Of a stretch of 46,393 bases of DNA, positions 1 through 8,284 are shown one piece after another (the stretch's first letter is position 1; every line of letters begins with the position of its first letter). Made by a program: the position numbers and the translations under genes. This DNA is from an uncultured Rhodospirillales bacterium (lineage in GTDB: Bacteria; Pseudomonadota; Alphaproteobacteria; Acetobacterales; Acetobacteraceae). Where the stretch lies: positions 1-46,393 of the forward strand of contig CAIYSR010000118.1 in assembly GCA_903928895.1 (NCBI GenBank), written 5' to 3'. Under the pieces are notes generated by a model. That model had not been told where the DNA came from, searched no databases, and saw only the letters and a list, made by a program, of their open reading frames with translations.

Positions 1-111
1 AACTACCTAGGCTGGCGCAGAGCCATCGAGGCCCTCCCGACAGCGCCGGCTCCCAACCTCTGGATCATGGCAGCCGCTGGGTTGGGGCCGTATCAACAAG
101 CTATGCAATAA
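1..111 (+). mobile_element. C-terminal end of an insertion sequence transposase (cut by window edge)
   Basis: Frame 1 is open from the first base and stops with TAA at 109-111. It encodes about 36 residues that begin NYLGWRR and end GPYQQAMQ. This looks like the extreme C-terminus of a DDE-type IS transposase (a NYLGWRR segment followed by a short tail ending in GPYQQ is familiar from such proteins). The IS family cannot be fixed from so little sequence. The element's right end must lie shortly after the stop, because the minus-strand secreted-protein gene reads sensibly from about base 130 upward and becomes nonsense below that. The rest of the element is outside the window. Confidence 0.5.
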
Positions 112-114
112 GAG

Positions 115-570
115 CGAAAGACTTCCAACGCTTTGGTAAAGGGTTTGCATCTCATAGCCACCATCCATCGCGACGAAGTTACCGCCATTGGGGCTCGCGG
201 TGACGGTGGTTGCCAAGTTCAGGGTCCCGCTGTCGCCACTGAAGCTCGAATTTGCCTGCGCGGCGGTCAACACGAATGCGTAGTTGCTATGGTTGTTCGT
301 TGTGTCGGTCATCGACCAGCCGGCGATTCCCGCCCCGGCGGCTCCGGTCGACAGTTTGCCATTGATCTGCTGCGTGGTGGCGTAGCTGCTCCCGTTCCAG
401 CAATTCACGCACCCTGACCAAGCCGAACCCGCGGTGCCATTGATTCCGTCGAACGATCCATTGGTCAGCAGGTTCTGCGCTGATGCAGGGGAAACAAACA
501 ATATTGCTGCCAGGAGTGCGACCGCTGTCCACACCGCTGAAAAACCCTCTGAACGCGTCCGCTGGCGCAT
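115..570 (-). pseudogene. Secreted protein with NLLTNGSF N-terminus, interrupted by an IS
   Basis: The best start is the ATG at 568-570, preceded by an AAGGGG ribosome-binding site. An in-frame extension upstream to 774 overlaps puuE and looks non-coding. The first ~32 residues form a classic signal peptide ending in SPASA-Q. The mature part begins NLLTNGSFDG and is rich in G, N, S and T, the usual N-terminus of PEP-CTERM-like or other beta-sandwich surface proteins of Proteobacteria. Homology-like sequence continues to about MQTLYQSV (near base 130). After this the frame reads into the adjacent transposase end and stops at 7-9. The gene therefore appears to be cut by an IS insertion, with its C-terminal part left of the window. 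The function is unknown; probably exported. Confidence 0.5.
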
Positions 571-676
571 GCTCGCCCCTTCGATCAGGTACAGGTGCTG
601 CCGCCCAGGGAGGGCTGCACGCAGGTCGTTTTCGTACTCGATTTGAAGGCGAGATTCAAGAACGGGATTGGATATT

Positions 677-1624
677 TTAAGCGCTTTTTTCGATATTTTG
701 ATACAAAACGCCTCCGTGTGGATGGACTCTAGCCCAATGCCGCGCGATATCCAGCCTGCTGCACACCCAGACACCGCTGAAACCCCGCAGATAGTTCAGG
801 AACCCACGCAGCGCCTCCGCCCGCCCTGGCCGCCCGGCAATCCGCAGGTGCAGCCCGACCGACATCATGCTGCCCGGCCCCTCGGTGCTCTCGCGATAGA
901 GACAGTCGAAGGTCGCTCGGAGATGATCATAGAAATCCCGCCCCGAACTGAAACCGGCGGGGTTGGTGAACTTCGAGTCGTTCACGTCCATCGTATAGGG
1001 GATCACCAGATGTGGCCGACCATGCCGCAGGTCCCAGTACGGCAGATCGTCGTTGTAGGCGTCACTGTCGTAGAGAAAGCCGCCCTCCTCTACCAGCAGC
1101 CGCCTGGTGTGCACCGAGGCGCCAGTGCGACAGTACCAGCCGAGCGGACGATGCCCAACGCTTCGGTCCAGCGAGGCGACGGCGCGCGCGATATGGTCAC
1201 GCTCCTCCGCCTCGCTGAGCAGCCAGTGCTTCTCCCAGCGCCAGCCATGGCAGCAGATGTCGTGCCCAGCCGCCACGATCGCCTGTGCCGCCGCTGGGTT
1301 GCGTTCGAGCGCCAAGGCGCACGCGAACACTGTCACAGGCAGCCGCGCCTGGGCGAACAGACGCATCAGCCGCCAGAACCCGACTCTGCTGCCATATTCG
1401 TAGAGGCTTTCGGCGTTCATATCGCGCTGCCCCGCCGGCACCCCGGTGGCGCCTTCGAGCAGCCCGGTCTCGGGGCCGGCATCGCCATCGAGAACCGAGG
1501 CCTCAGACCCCTCCTCGTAGTTCATCACGAAATTCAGCGCCAGGCGCGCGCCGCCGGGCCATCGCGGATCCGGCCGATGCGCGCCGTAGCCGACGAGATC
1601 ACGAGGATAAGCGGGATCAATCAT
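677..1624 (-). CDS. puuE: PuuE-type allantoinase / polysaccharide deacetylase family protein
   Basis: The 315-residue protein has the N-terminal signature of the PuuE group (YPRDLVGYGAHRPDPRWPGG, then LNFVMNYEEGSE) and the conserved MNAESLYEYGSRVGFWRL block at about 70-87. It also has ICCHGWRWEKH (about 123-133) and YDSDAYNDDLPYW (about 185-197), which supply the metal-site and active-site residues of this NodB-like fold. The length matches the family (about 300-315). Characterised members hydrolyse allantoin to allantoate in purine/urate catabolism; that substrate is inferred, as no urate oxidase or allantoicase gene lies nearby. It follows the EamA permease on the same strand with a 63-base gap, so the two may be cotranscribed and the permease may serve the same pathway. 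Confidence 0.8.
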   Translation of the reverse strand: MIDPAYPRDLVGYGAHRPDPRWPGGARLALNFVMNYEEGSEASVLDGDAGPETGLLEGATGVPAGQRDMNAESLYEYGSRVGFWRLMRLFAQARLPVTVFACALALERNPAAAQAIVAAGHDICCHGWRWEKHWLLSEAEERDHIARAVASLDRSVGHRPLGWYCRTGASVHTRRLLVEEGGFLYDSDAYNDDLPYWDLRHGRPHLVIPYTMDVNDSKFTNPAGFSSGRDFYDHLRATFDCLYRESTEGPGSMMSVGLHLRIAGRPGRAEALRGFLNYLRGFSGVWVCSRLDIARHWARVHPHGGVLYQNIEKSA

Positions 1625-1687
1625 GCGGCGGCTCCTGCGGGCAGCAAGGCCCGAGGGTGCGGCAGCGCTCCGCCGGCGTCCAGGCCC

Positions 1688-2563
1688 TCAATCCACCGCG
1701 GCGGACCGCTCGCGTGCCCTGATGCGCTCGCGATGCAGCGTGTAGAGACCGCTCGCGGTGATGATGGCCGCGCCGAGCAGCGTCATCTCGTCGGGTAGGG
1801 TGCCGAAGACCAGCCATCCGCTTGCGGTCGACCAGATCAATTGCACGTAGCTGAACGGCGCGAGCAGCGAGGCCGAGGCGTAGCGATAGGCCAGGATCAT
1901 CCAGTACTGGCCGATCGTCGCCACCGTGCCGAGCGCGATGTTGAGCGCCACGTCCTGCCAGCGCGGCGCGACATAGACGAATGGGATCGCGACGCTGAGC
2001 GCTACCAGCCCGACCACCGCCGCCCACATCATGGTGGCCGATGCGTCATCGCGGCCAGCGATCCTGCGCGTGAGAATGCTTGCCACCGCCCAGGCCAGCG
2101 ATGAGGCCAGGACAAGGAAAGCCGCCGGTTGGAAGGTGCCGGTGCCCGGCCGGATCACGATCAGCACGCCGATGAAACCCACGCCGATGGCACTCCAGCG
2201 CCTTATGCCGACCACCTCGCCCAGCATCGGCACCGACAGGGCAGTAATCAGCAGCGGCGAGACGAACCCCACCGCAGCGGCATCCGCGATCGGCAGGAAG
2301 CGCAACGCAAAGATGAAGAACAAGGCGGAGACCACCATCATCGCTCCGCGCACCAACTGCACCCAGGGGTGGTTCACGTGCAATCGCACACGGCCCTCGC
2401 GCGCGCCCACGCCCAAGATGATGACGAAAAAGGTCAGATAGCGGATCCATCCGATCTCGATCACCGGGATGTGCGCGCCGAGGATCTTGGCCATCACGTC
2501 GGAAATCGAAAAGAACAGCGTGGCGGCGAGCAGGAGCAAGATGCCCCGCGTCGTGGTGTCCAT
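1688..2563 (-). CDS. EamA/DMT family transporter
   Basis: The ATG at 2561-2563 gives a 291-residue protein beginning MDTTTRGILLLLAATLFFS; the longer in-frame extension reads as low-complexity non-coding sequence. About ten hydrophobic segments are visible in two repeated halves, the pattern of the EamA (DUF6) drug/metabolite transporter superfamily. Conserved features include the SDVMAKILG segment after TM1 and the second-half block PAAFLVLASSLAWAVASIL. It acts in the inner membrane; the substrate is unknown. It is upstream of puuE on the same strand and probably shares its transcript. Confidence 0.82.
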   Translation of the reverse strand: MDTTTRGILLLLAATLFFSISDVMAKILGAHIPVIEIGWIRYLTFFVIILGVGAREGRVRLHVNHPWVQLVRGAMMVVSALFFIFALRFLPIADAAAVGFVSPLLITALSVPMLGEVVGIRRWSAIGVGFIGVLIVIRPGTGTFQPAAFLVLASSLAWAVASILTRRIAGRDDASATMMWAAVVGLVALSVAIPFVYVAPRWQDVALNIALGTVATIGQYWMILAYRYASASLLAPFSYVQLIWSTASGWLVFGTLPDEMTLLGAAIITASGLYTLHRERIRARERSAAVD

Positions 2564-2664
2564 CGTTGCAACAATCCAGTGCACGTCAGCCGGCAGGTAA
2601 CGCGGCAAATCACCGCCGCCACAACCGTCGCCCCCGCGATGCAGGCATGCGGCACGCCGCCGCG

Positions 2665-3204
2665 CTAGACCACCCCAAGTGGCCGATGGGGCAACTCCGG
2701 CAGTGCGACACCGATGGGATCGCCCGGGCGCACATCGCCGCCCTGCAGCACGATCGCCATGATGCCTGATTTTCGGACCAGCTGGCCGACGGCGTCGCGC
2801 CCGAGTACCGCACGCAGTAGGCCCGGCCGGAAGCGGTCGATCTGCACGCATGGGTTGCGCAGTCCCGTCACCTCGATCACCGCGCTCGCTCCCAGAGCGA
2901 GCCGGGTTCCCTCTGGCAATGCCAAAAGATCAAGACCTTGCGTCGTGATGTTTTCGCCCATCGCACCAGGGCCGATATCAAAGCCGACCGCCACAAGTTC
3001 GGCCAGAAGCTCGGCATGAATGAGATGAACCTGGCGCAGATTGGGCAGCGTCGGGTCCCGCGCCACGCGCGAGCGATGCCGCACCGTCACCCCGGCATGG
3101 GCATCCCCCTCGACGCCGAGGCCCGCGACCAACCGGATGAACATCGCCGACATCTTGCTGAACCGGTGGGCGCTGTCACGTGCCACCGCCATCACCACAC
3201 CCAT
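2665..3204 (-). CDS. MOSC domain-containing protein
   Basis: A 179-residue protein consisting essentially of one MOSC (MoCo sulfurase C-terminal) domain. Diagnostic elements are GVEGDAHAG (about 30-38), the NLRQVHLI strand, GENITTQGLDL (83-93), and EVTGLRNPC with the conserved Cys at residue 119, followed by GGDVRPGDPI. Stand-alone MOSC proteins are thought to handle sulfur or molybdenum-cofactor-linked reactions (the YiiM/YuaD type); the real substrate here is unknown. It lies between the EamA permease and a small lipoprotein gene on the same strand, and neither neighbour specifies its role. Confidence 0.8.
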   Translation of the reverse strand: MGVVMAVARDSAHRFSKMSAMFIRLVAGLGVEGDAHAGVTVRHRSRVARDPTLPNLRQVHLIHAELLAELVAVGFDIGPGAMGENITTQGLDLLALPEGTRLALGASAVIEVTGLRNPCVQIDRFRPGLLRAVLGRDAVGQLVRKSGIMAIVLQGGDVRPGDPIGVALPELPHRPLGVV

Positions 3205-3231
3205 TCCGCGCCTCCCTGCCTCCCGGTTCGG

Positions 3232-3540
3232 CTACATCCAGTGCGCCGGGACCCACACGCACGGACCCGGCGTGGTCGGACGGTCCCAATAGCCCTGCAT
3301 CCATTGGTTGCTTTGGCCGCTCTGCCGTACCCAGCGCCCCTCGCTCCAGACATAGCCGTCTCTCTGCCAATCCCAGTATCCGGGCTGCCAGGACTGGACG
3401 TATTCGGCCACCGGTGCCTTGGGGATCGGGTCGTCGCGCAGCGCCGGCGGCCTTTGGCAGGCGCCGACATTCTCCTCGACCTTCTGGCAACCGGCCAGCA
3501 GCCCAATTGCGAGCAGCACGGCGAGGGTCAGGCGGGGCAT
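3232..3540 (-). CDS. Small lipoprotein with YXWGXW-like aromatic repeats
   Basis: A 102-residue protein with a lipoprotein signal: hydrophobic segment LAVLLAIGLLAGC, lipid-modified Cys at residue 18. The mature part has three aromatic repeats of the form PGYWDW, YVWSEGRWV, QGYWDRP and VWVPAHW, resembling YXWGXW-type repeats found in proteobacterial outer-membrane lipoproteins. It is probably anchored to a membrane facing the periplasm; the function is unknown. It sits 22 bases downstream of the acyl-CoA dehydrogenase stop and 28 bases upstream of the MOSC gene. Confidence 0.7.
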   Translation of the reverse strand: MPRLTLAVLLAIGLLAGCQKVEENVGACQRPPALRDDPIPKAPVAEYVQSWQPGYWDWQRDGYVWSEGRWVRQSGQSNQWMQGYWDRPTTPGPCVWVPAHWM

Positions 3541-3561
3541 GGCAGGCTCCTTGGTGCAGGT

Positions 3562-5151
3562 TCAGGCGATCAAGCGGTCATCGATCATCGCCGCCGAGGG
3601 GGCGGAGATGGTGGCGGCGTAGGAATGCACACGCGGCAGCAATTGGTCGAGGAATACCCCGGCCGCGGCCCGCGCGGCCGGTGGCGCATCGGCCCTCGCC
3701 TCCACCTTGGCGCAGAGCCAGCCTGCCGTCACGCTACCGATCACCTGGAGGAAAGCGGCCGCCCCGGCCTCGGCCGCACGCGGCTCGGCCTGGCGCAGCC
3801 ATGCGGCCGCGGCGGCGGCCGTCTGCGCCGCATGCAGCAACGCTGGCGAGGCAAAATCGGCGGCCTGGATCGCGGTCAGGAGTTCCGTCACCGCCGCTCC
3901 CTGGTCGCGCAGCAGGCCGCGCTTCAACACGGTGATCGCCTGGATGCCGTTGGTACCCTCGTAGATCGGCGAAATCCGTGCGTCACGGAGATGCTGCGCC
4001 GCACCGGTCTCCTCGACGAACCCCATCCCGCCATGCACCTGCACGCCGAGCGAGGCCGCCTCCACCCCGGCATCGGTGCACCAGGATTTGGCCACCGGAA
4101 TCAACAACTGTCCGCGCGCAGTATCGCTTTCCATCGCCGCGTGCAGCGCCAGCAGGCGGCCGCCGAGCGCCAATGCCCGCATCGTCCAAAGCATTCGCCG
4201 CACATCGGGGTGCGCCACGATCGGCCCGCCGCCTTGCGCCCGCACCACAGCGAAATCGACGGCACGGCGAAAGGCCCGCTCGGCCGAGGCCACCCCCTGG
4301 ATCGCGACCCCAAGACGGGCAGCGTTCATCATTGCGAACATGCTAGGCAGGCCGCGATGCGGCGGGCCGACCAATTCGCCCAGTGCGCCGTCGAACTGCA
4401 TCACGCAGGTAGGGCTGGCATGGATGCCCAGCTTGTGCTCGATCGACAGGCAGGAGACGCCGTTGCGGCTGCCATCGGCCAGCAATTTCGGTACCGCGAA
4501 CAGGGAGATACCGGCGCTGCCGGCCGGGGCGTCGGGCAGGCGGGCGAGCACCATGTGCAGGATGTTCTCCGTCATCGGATGCTCGCCCCAGGTGATGAAT
4601 ATCTTGGTGCCGCTGATGCGGTATCCCTCCCCCTCCGGGACGGCGCGGCTGCGCACGCCCGACAGGTCGGAGCCCGATTGCGGCTCGGTCAGGCACATCG
4701 TACCGGTCCAGGCGCCGGTGATCATGGGGGCTAGCAGGCGGGATTTCTGGTCCGCGGTGCCATGGGTCTCCAGCAGCGCGATGGCATCCTGGGTCAGCAT
4801 CGGGCACAGGCCGAAGCCCATGTTCGCACTGCTCACCGGCTCGAAGGCGGCCAGGGCGATCACATGGGACAAGCCTTGCCCGCCATGCGCCTCGTCCGCC
4901 GCGATCCCGATCCAACCTGCCTCGGCATAGGCGCGGAAGGCCTCCGTGAACCCAGGCGGCGGCACCACATCGCCATCCACCCAGGTCGAGCCGACCTTGT
5001 CGCCAACCCGATCCAATGGCCCCAGCACCCCTTCGGCGGTCTTGGTCGCCTCGTCGAGAATGGCAGCCGTGTCGGCCTCCTCCATCGCGGTGAAACCGAG
5101 CACGTGATGCAGCAGCCAGGCAGTCTCTTCCGGGGGGACGGTCATGGCCAT
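3562..5151 (-). CDS. Acyl-CoA dehydrogenase, DmdC/FadE5-like
   Basis: The 529-residue FAD enzyme belongs to the long acyl-CoA dehydrogenase branch with an extra C-terminal domain (the DmdC/FadE5 type). Visible landmarks: GWIGIAADEAHGGQG (about 79-93), the flavin-binding MCLTEPQSGSDLSG, the SGTKIFITWGEH strand, VQVHGGMGFVEETGAAQHLRDARI, and IYEGTNGIQA carrying the likely catalytic Glu. Relatives are usually about 590-600 residues; the shortening seems to lie around ALHAAMESDTARGQL, where related proteins have a longer helix. It would oxidise an acyl-CoA to enoyl-CoA and pass electrons to ETF. No other beta-oxidation gene adjoins it, so the substrate is open. Confidence 0.85.
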   Translation of the reverse strand: MAMTVPPEETAWLLHHVLGFTAMEEADTAAILDEATKTAEGVLGPLDRVGDKVGSTWVDGDVVPPPGFTEAFRAYAEAGWIGIAADEAHGGQGLSHVIALAAFEPVSSANMGFGLCPMLTQDAIALLETHGTADQKSRLLAPMITGAWTGTMCLTEPQSGSDLSGVRSRAVPEGEGYRISGTKIFITWGEHPMTENILHMVLARLPDAPAGSAGISLFAVPKLLADGSRNGVSCLSIEHKLGIHASPTCVMQFDGALGELVGPPHRGLPSMFAMMNAARLGVAIQGVASAERAFRRAVDFAVVRAQGGGPIVAHPDVRRMLWTMRALALGGRLLALHAAMESDTARGQLLIPVAKSWCTDAGVEAASLGVQVHGGMGFVEETGAAQHLRDARISPIYEGTNGIQAITVLKRGLLRDQGAAVTELLTAIQAADFASPALLHAAQTAAAAAAWLRQAEPRAAEAGAAAFLQVIGSVTAGWLCAKVEARADAPPAARAAAGVFLDQLLPRVHSYAATISAPSAAMIDDRLIA

Positions 5152-5259
5152 CGGGCGGGTCCTTCTCGAATGCGCGCGATCTCTAGCAATCCATCTCGAG
5201 CAGCGGAAGGAGGAAGGACGAGACGCGATTTTTGGATTCAGAAAGCGCGCTGGCTCGCC

Positions 5260-5946
5260 TTACCCGGGCAGTTTCACCACCCGCAAATGAACGGTCCGCC
5301 GATCCTCGAAGCCAAGCCCGAGATACGCCCGCCGCGCCGCCGCGTTGTCGGTCTTGACATGCAGGAACGCCACTTCGCTCCGCGACGCCACGATCGCCCC
5401 CACGGACTCGGTGATCGCCCGGCCGTAGCCCCTGCCCTGCCAGTCCGGATGCACACAGACTCCACTGATTTCGCTGAAACCGGCCGGGCGCAGTCGCACC
5501 CCGGCCATCGCCACCAGACGCCCGCCGTTCCGAATGCCAAGATAGTCGCCAAGCTCGATGGTGCGCGGACCGAATGGCCCCGGCTTGGTCAGCTCCACCA
5601 GCGCCAACATGTCCGCCACATCCTCAGGTCCCAGTGGTGCCATCAGTCCAACCAATTCCGGCTTCGGCGGCGCCAATCCGGCGCGGTGAATCATCTGGGC
5701 GATATCGCGCGCATACACCACCGGGAATGGCGGCGCTTCCTCGGTGGCCAGGAACAGCGGCGCCATGGCACCGGGGTCTACCAGCGCGGCAAGGTCGGCG
5801 TAGGCCCCGGCATCCGCCCGCCGCAATCCCACCATCGGCGTCACCTCGGGCGGATAGCGGCGCGCGTCACCATCCCCCTGCGCGAAACCGGCGTGCGTAC
5901 TGGTGAGTGCGGCCCACACCGGCGAGTCGAGCGGGGATTCGTCCAT
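5260..5946 (-). CDS. GNAT family N-acetyltransferase
   Basis: A 228-residue protein whose C-terminal half is a GNAT domain of the FR47 type: strand VAMAGVRLRP, EISGVCVHPDWQGRGYGRAITES with the acetyl-CoA pyrophosphate-binding QGRGYG loop, and a terminal LHVKTDNAAARRAYLGLGFEDR. The N-terminal half is less conserved, as is usual for this subgroup. Substrate unknown. The gene diverges from a TetR-family regulator gene whose start is 84 bases away, so it is a plausible target of that regulator. Confidence 0.75.
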   Translation of the reverse strand: MDESPLDSPVWAALTSTHAGFAQGDGDARRYPPEVTPMVGLRRADAGAYADLAALVDPGAMAPLFLATEEAPPFPVVYARDIAQMIHRAGLAPPKPELVGLMAPLGPEDVADMLALVELTKPGPFGPRTIELGDYLGIRNGGRLVAMAGVRLRPAGFSEISGVCVHPDWQGRGYGRAITESVGAIVASRSEVAFLHVKTDNAAARRAYLGLGFEDRRTVHLRVVKLPG

Positions 5947-5969
5947 GAAACCTCCTGGCGTTTGTAGCT

Positions 5970-5997
5970 TTGATCGAAAGCGGAATAGAGTATATTC
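5970..5997 (+). promoter_or_regulatory. Candidate tetR promoter with overlapping inverted repeat
   Basis: The divergent spacer between the GNAT gene (minus) and tetR (plus) is AT-rich compared with its surroundings. TTGATC (5970-5975) and TATATT (5991-5996) could serve as -35 and -10 boxes, although the 15-base spacing is short. The inverted repeat GAATA-5-TATTC (5983-5997) overlaps the candidate -10 box, where a TetR dimer would act for autoregulation. Assigned by pattern only. Confidence 0.3.
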
Positions 5998-6030
5998 ATA
6001 ATCTAAAAGTCAACCCACTCGCGAGGCTCC

Positions 6031-6576
6031 ATGCGCCGCTCGAAACTGGACACCGCCGCCACCCGCGCCCGAATCGTCGAGAGTGCCAGCCGCGCCTTCC
6101 GCGCAAATGGCATCGCCGCGACTGGTCTCGCCGAGGTAATGACCGCCGCGAACCTGACCAACGGCGGCTTCTACCGCCATTTCGCCTCCAAGGAGGCCCT
6201 GGTCACCGAGGCCTGCGTCACCGCGCTCGACAGCGTCATCCACCGCCTTTCCGCGGTCGCCACCGAGCACGGCCTACCTGGTCTCGCTGCTTACTACCTT
6301 TCGATCGGCCATCGCGATGACACCGCCAACGGATGCCCTTTGGCCGCCCTCGGCGCCGAACTCCCGCGCACGCAGGGTCCCACCCGTGCCGCCGCTGCCG
6401 CCGGCCTGCGTGCCCTGACCGCGATCATCGCCGCGACACCTGGCGCATCTGAGCAATCTGCCCTGGCCGCGGCATCCCTGCTCATCGGCGCTGTCACAAT
6501 GGCCCGCGCCGTCGACGAACCCGCCTTGTCCGACGCCATCCTCGCCGCCGCCCTGGCCGGGTTCGGCAGGCTTTGA
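6031..6576 (+). CDS. TetR/AcrR family transcriptional regulator
   Basis: A 181-residue protein with a typical N-terminal helix-turn-helix: ARIVESASRAFRANGI, then TGLAEVMTAANLTNGGFYRHF (about 31-51) and SKEALVTEA. The NGGFYRHF recognition helix is characteristic of the subgroup that often represses genes for reductases or detoxification. The C-terminal domain is helical and Ala-rich, and contains GCPLAALGAE (about 99-108), a motif of this subgroup. It is transcribed divergently from a GNAT gene, which is its likeliest target besides itself. The ligand is unknown. Confidence 0.85.
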   Translation: MRRSKLDTAATRARIVESASRAFRANGIAATGLAEVMTAANLTNGGFYRHFASKEALVTEACVTALDSVIHRLSAVATEHGLPGLAAYYLSIGHRDDTANGCPLAALGAELPRTQGPTRAAAAAGLRALTAIIAATPGASEQSALAAASLLIGAVTMARAVDEPALSDAILAAALAGFGRL

Positions 6577-6609
6577 AGCGCTCGCGCCGCCGGCGCCGTC
6601 TGATCGATT

Positions 6610-7101
6610 TCAGTCCCCCTGGGGTTGCCCCAGGCCTGCGGGCACGTGCCATTCATAGTAAATATCCGGCTCGCATTCCTCGTTCAGCGTGCCATCGCCG
6701 AACCGCGCCGCCCGAAAACCATGCGCCTCGTAGAACGCACGCGCCCGCGCGTTGCATTGAAATGTATAGAGATGCATGTGATTCGGACTGGCGCTGCGGG
6801 CATGATCCAGCAGCCGGGACCCGATGCCGCGCCGGTAGTGACCGGGTCGGAGGTAGAGTTGATCGACATCACTGCCGACCAAGGTCAGGAAGCCGACGAT
6901 CTGTGCTCCCTCGCGCGCAACCCAGGTGGTGCCCCGACTCAGCACGGTCTCCTTGATCCAGGCGCGATCCTGCGCGTCATCGCGTGTGCGCCGCAGATGC
7001 GCGAGCGCATCGGCGCGCGAGGCAAGATACACGCTCGCGATCTCATCGCCATCGGCGGCCGTGGCGACGCTGATCGCCACCTCCGGCCGTGGTGCCGCCA
7101 T
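6610..7101 (-). CDS. GNAT family N-acetyltransferase
   Basis: A 163-residue single-domain GNAT protein. The acetyl-CoA binding signature is visible in DQLYLRPGHYRRGIGSRLL (about 80-98), and the C-terminal motif LYTFQCNARARAFYEAHGFR is intact. The start codon overlaps the stop of the upstream VWA gene by one base (TGATG), so translation is probably coupled to the moxR-VWA operon, but no functional link to it is known. The 3' end converges with tetR. Substrate unknown. Confidence 0.8.
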   Translation of the reverse strand: MAAPRPEVAISVATAADGDEIASVYLASRADALAHLRRTRDDAQDRAWIKETVLSRGTTWVAREGAQIVGFLTLVGSDVDQLYLRPGHYRRGIGSRLLDHARSASPNHMHLYTFQCNARARAFYEAHGFRAARFGDGTLNEECEPDIYYEWHVPAGLGQPQGD

Positions 7102-8279
7102 CAGCGGTTCAGCTCTTTGGCCATCTCGTCCAGCCCCGCCAAGGTCAGCCCGAACATACGATTCTCCATCAAGTGCCGGATCATCGATAGCGACGAAACA
7201 TGGCCCCAGTTGCGCTCGGGCTGCGGATTGATCCAGGCGCTACGGCGGAAGTGGTCGGTGAGACGCTTCATCCACACCACGCCGGCCTCGTCGTTGAAAT
7301 GCTCGACGCTGCCGCCGGGATGGCTGACCTCGTACGGGCTCATCGTCGCGTCACCCACGAATATCAGCTTGTAATCCGGACCGTATTTGCGCAACACCTC
7401 GAAAGTCGGGACCTCGTTGTCCTTGCGCCGGCGGTTGGTTTTCCACAGACGCTCGTAGGGGCAGTTGTGGAAGTAGTAGTGTTCAAGGTGCTTGAACTCG
7501 CTGCGCGCTGCGGAAAACAGCTCCTCGCACATCTTGATATGGTCATCCATCGAACCGCCGATATCGAGCAGCAAGAGGATCTTCACGGTGTTGTGGCGCT
7601 CGGGGACCATCTTGAGATCGAGATGGCCGGCATTCTTGGCGGTGGAGCGGATGGTATCGGCGATATCGAGCTCGGTCGCCGCGCCCTGGCGAGCGAAGCG
7701 GCGGAGGCGGCGAAGCGCGAGCTTGATGTTGCGGGTCCCGATTTCGACGTTGTCGTCGAGGTCCTTGAATTCGCGCTTGTCCCAGACCTTGACCGCGCGG
7801 CGGTGGCGGCTGCGGTCCTGGCCGATGCGCACACCTTCGGGGTTGTAGCCCTCGGCACCGAAGGGGGAGGTGCCGCCGGTGCCGATCCATTTGGAGCCGC
7901 CCTGGTGGCGGCCCTTCTGTTCGGCCAGGCGCTGACGCAGCGTTTCCATCAGCTTCTCGAAGCCGCCGATGGCCTTGATCTGCTCCATTTCCTCAGGGGT
8001 GAGGAGTTTTTCGGCCATGGCGCGGAGCCATTCCTCGGGGAGTTCGCGGGGTTCCTCGCCCTCGGGGGGTTCGAGGCCCTTGAAGAACTCGCCGAAGATG
8101 CGGTCGAAGCGGTCGAGATGACGTTCGTCCTTCACCAGGGCGGTGCGGGACAAATAGTAGAAGTCATCGATGTTATAGTCCGCGACGCCGGCCTTCATCG
8201 CGCCGAGCAGCGAGAGATACTCGGTGATCGAGGCGGGGAGGCCGCCTTCGCGCAGTTTCAGGATGAAGGTCGCGAGCAT
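7101..8279 (-). CDS. VWA domain protein, CoxE-like
   Basis: A 392-residue protein of the CoxE/YeaO-like VWA group that accompanies MoxR ATPases. The N-terminus (FILKLREGGLPASITEYLSLL) is the conserved leader of this family. The VWA fold begins near KILLLLDIGGSMDDH (about 233-247), where the metal-ion-dependent adhesion motif appears as D-I-G-G-S-M-D (239-245), with Gly in the fourth position as in DxGxS. The partner MoxR ATPase gene lies 5 bases upstream. Such pairs act as cofactor-insertion or maturation chaperones for metal enzymes; the client here is not identifiable, since no cox or methanol dehydrogenase genes adjoin. Confidence 0.85.
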   Translation of the reverse strand: MLATFILKLREGGLPASITEYLSLLGAMKAGVADYNIDDFYYLSRTALVKDERHLDRFDRIFGEFFKGLEPPEGEEPRELPEEWLRAMAEKLLTPEEMEQIKAIGGFEKLMETLRQRLAEQKGRHQGGSKWIGTGGTSPFGAEGYNPEGVRIGQDRSRHRRAVKVWDKREFKDLDDNVEIGTRNIKLALRRLRRFARQGAATELDIADTIRSTAKNAGHLDLKMVPERHNTVKILLLLDIGGSMDDHIKMCEELFSAARSEFKHLEHYYFHNCPYERLWKTNRRRKDNEVPTFEVLRKYGPDYKLIFVGDATMSPYEVSHPGGSVEHFNDEAGVVWMKRLTDHFRRSAWINPQPERNWGHVSSLSMIRHLMENRMFGLTLAGLDEMAKELNR

Positions 8280-8284
8280 CCGGG

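Noticed and set aside
2938-4734. 598-codon plus-strand open frame opposite the acyl-CoA dehydrogenase
   Set aside because: His/Arg/Gln-rich low-complexity shadow of a conserved enzyme gene.
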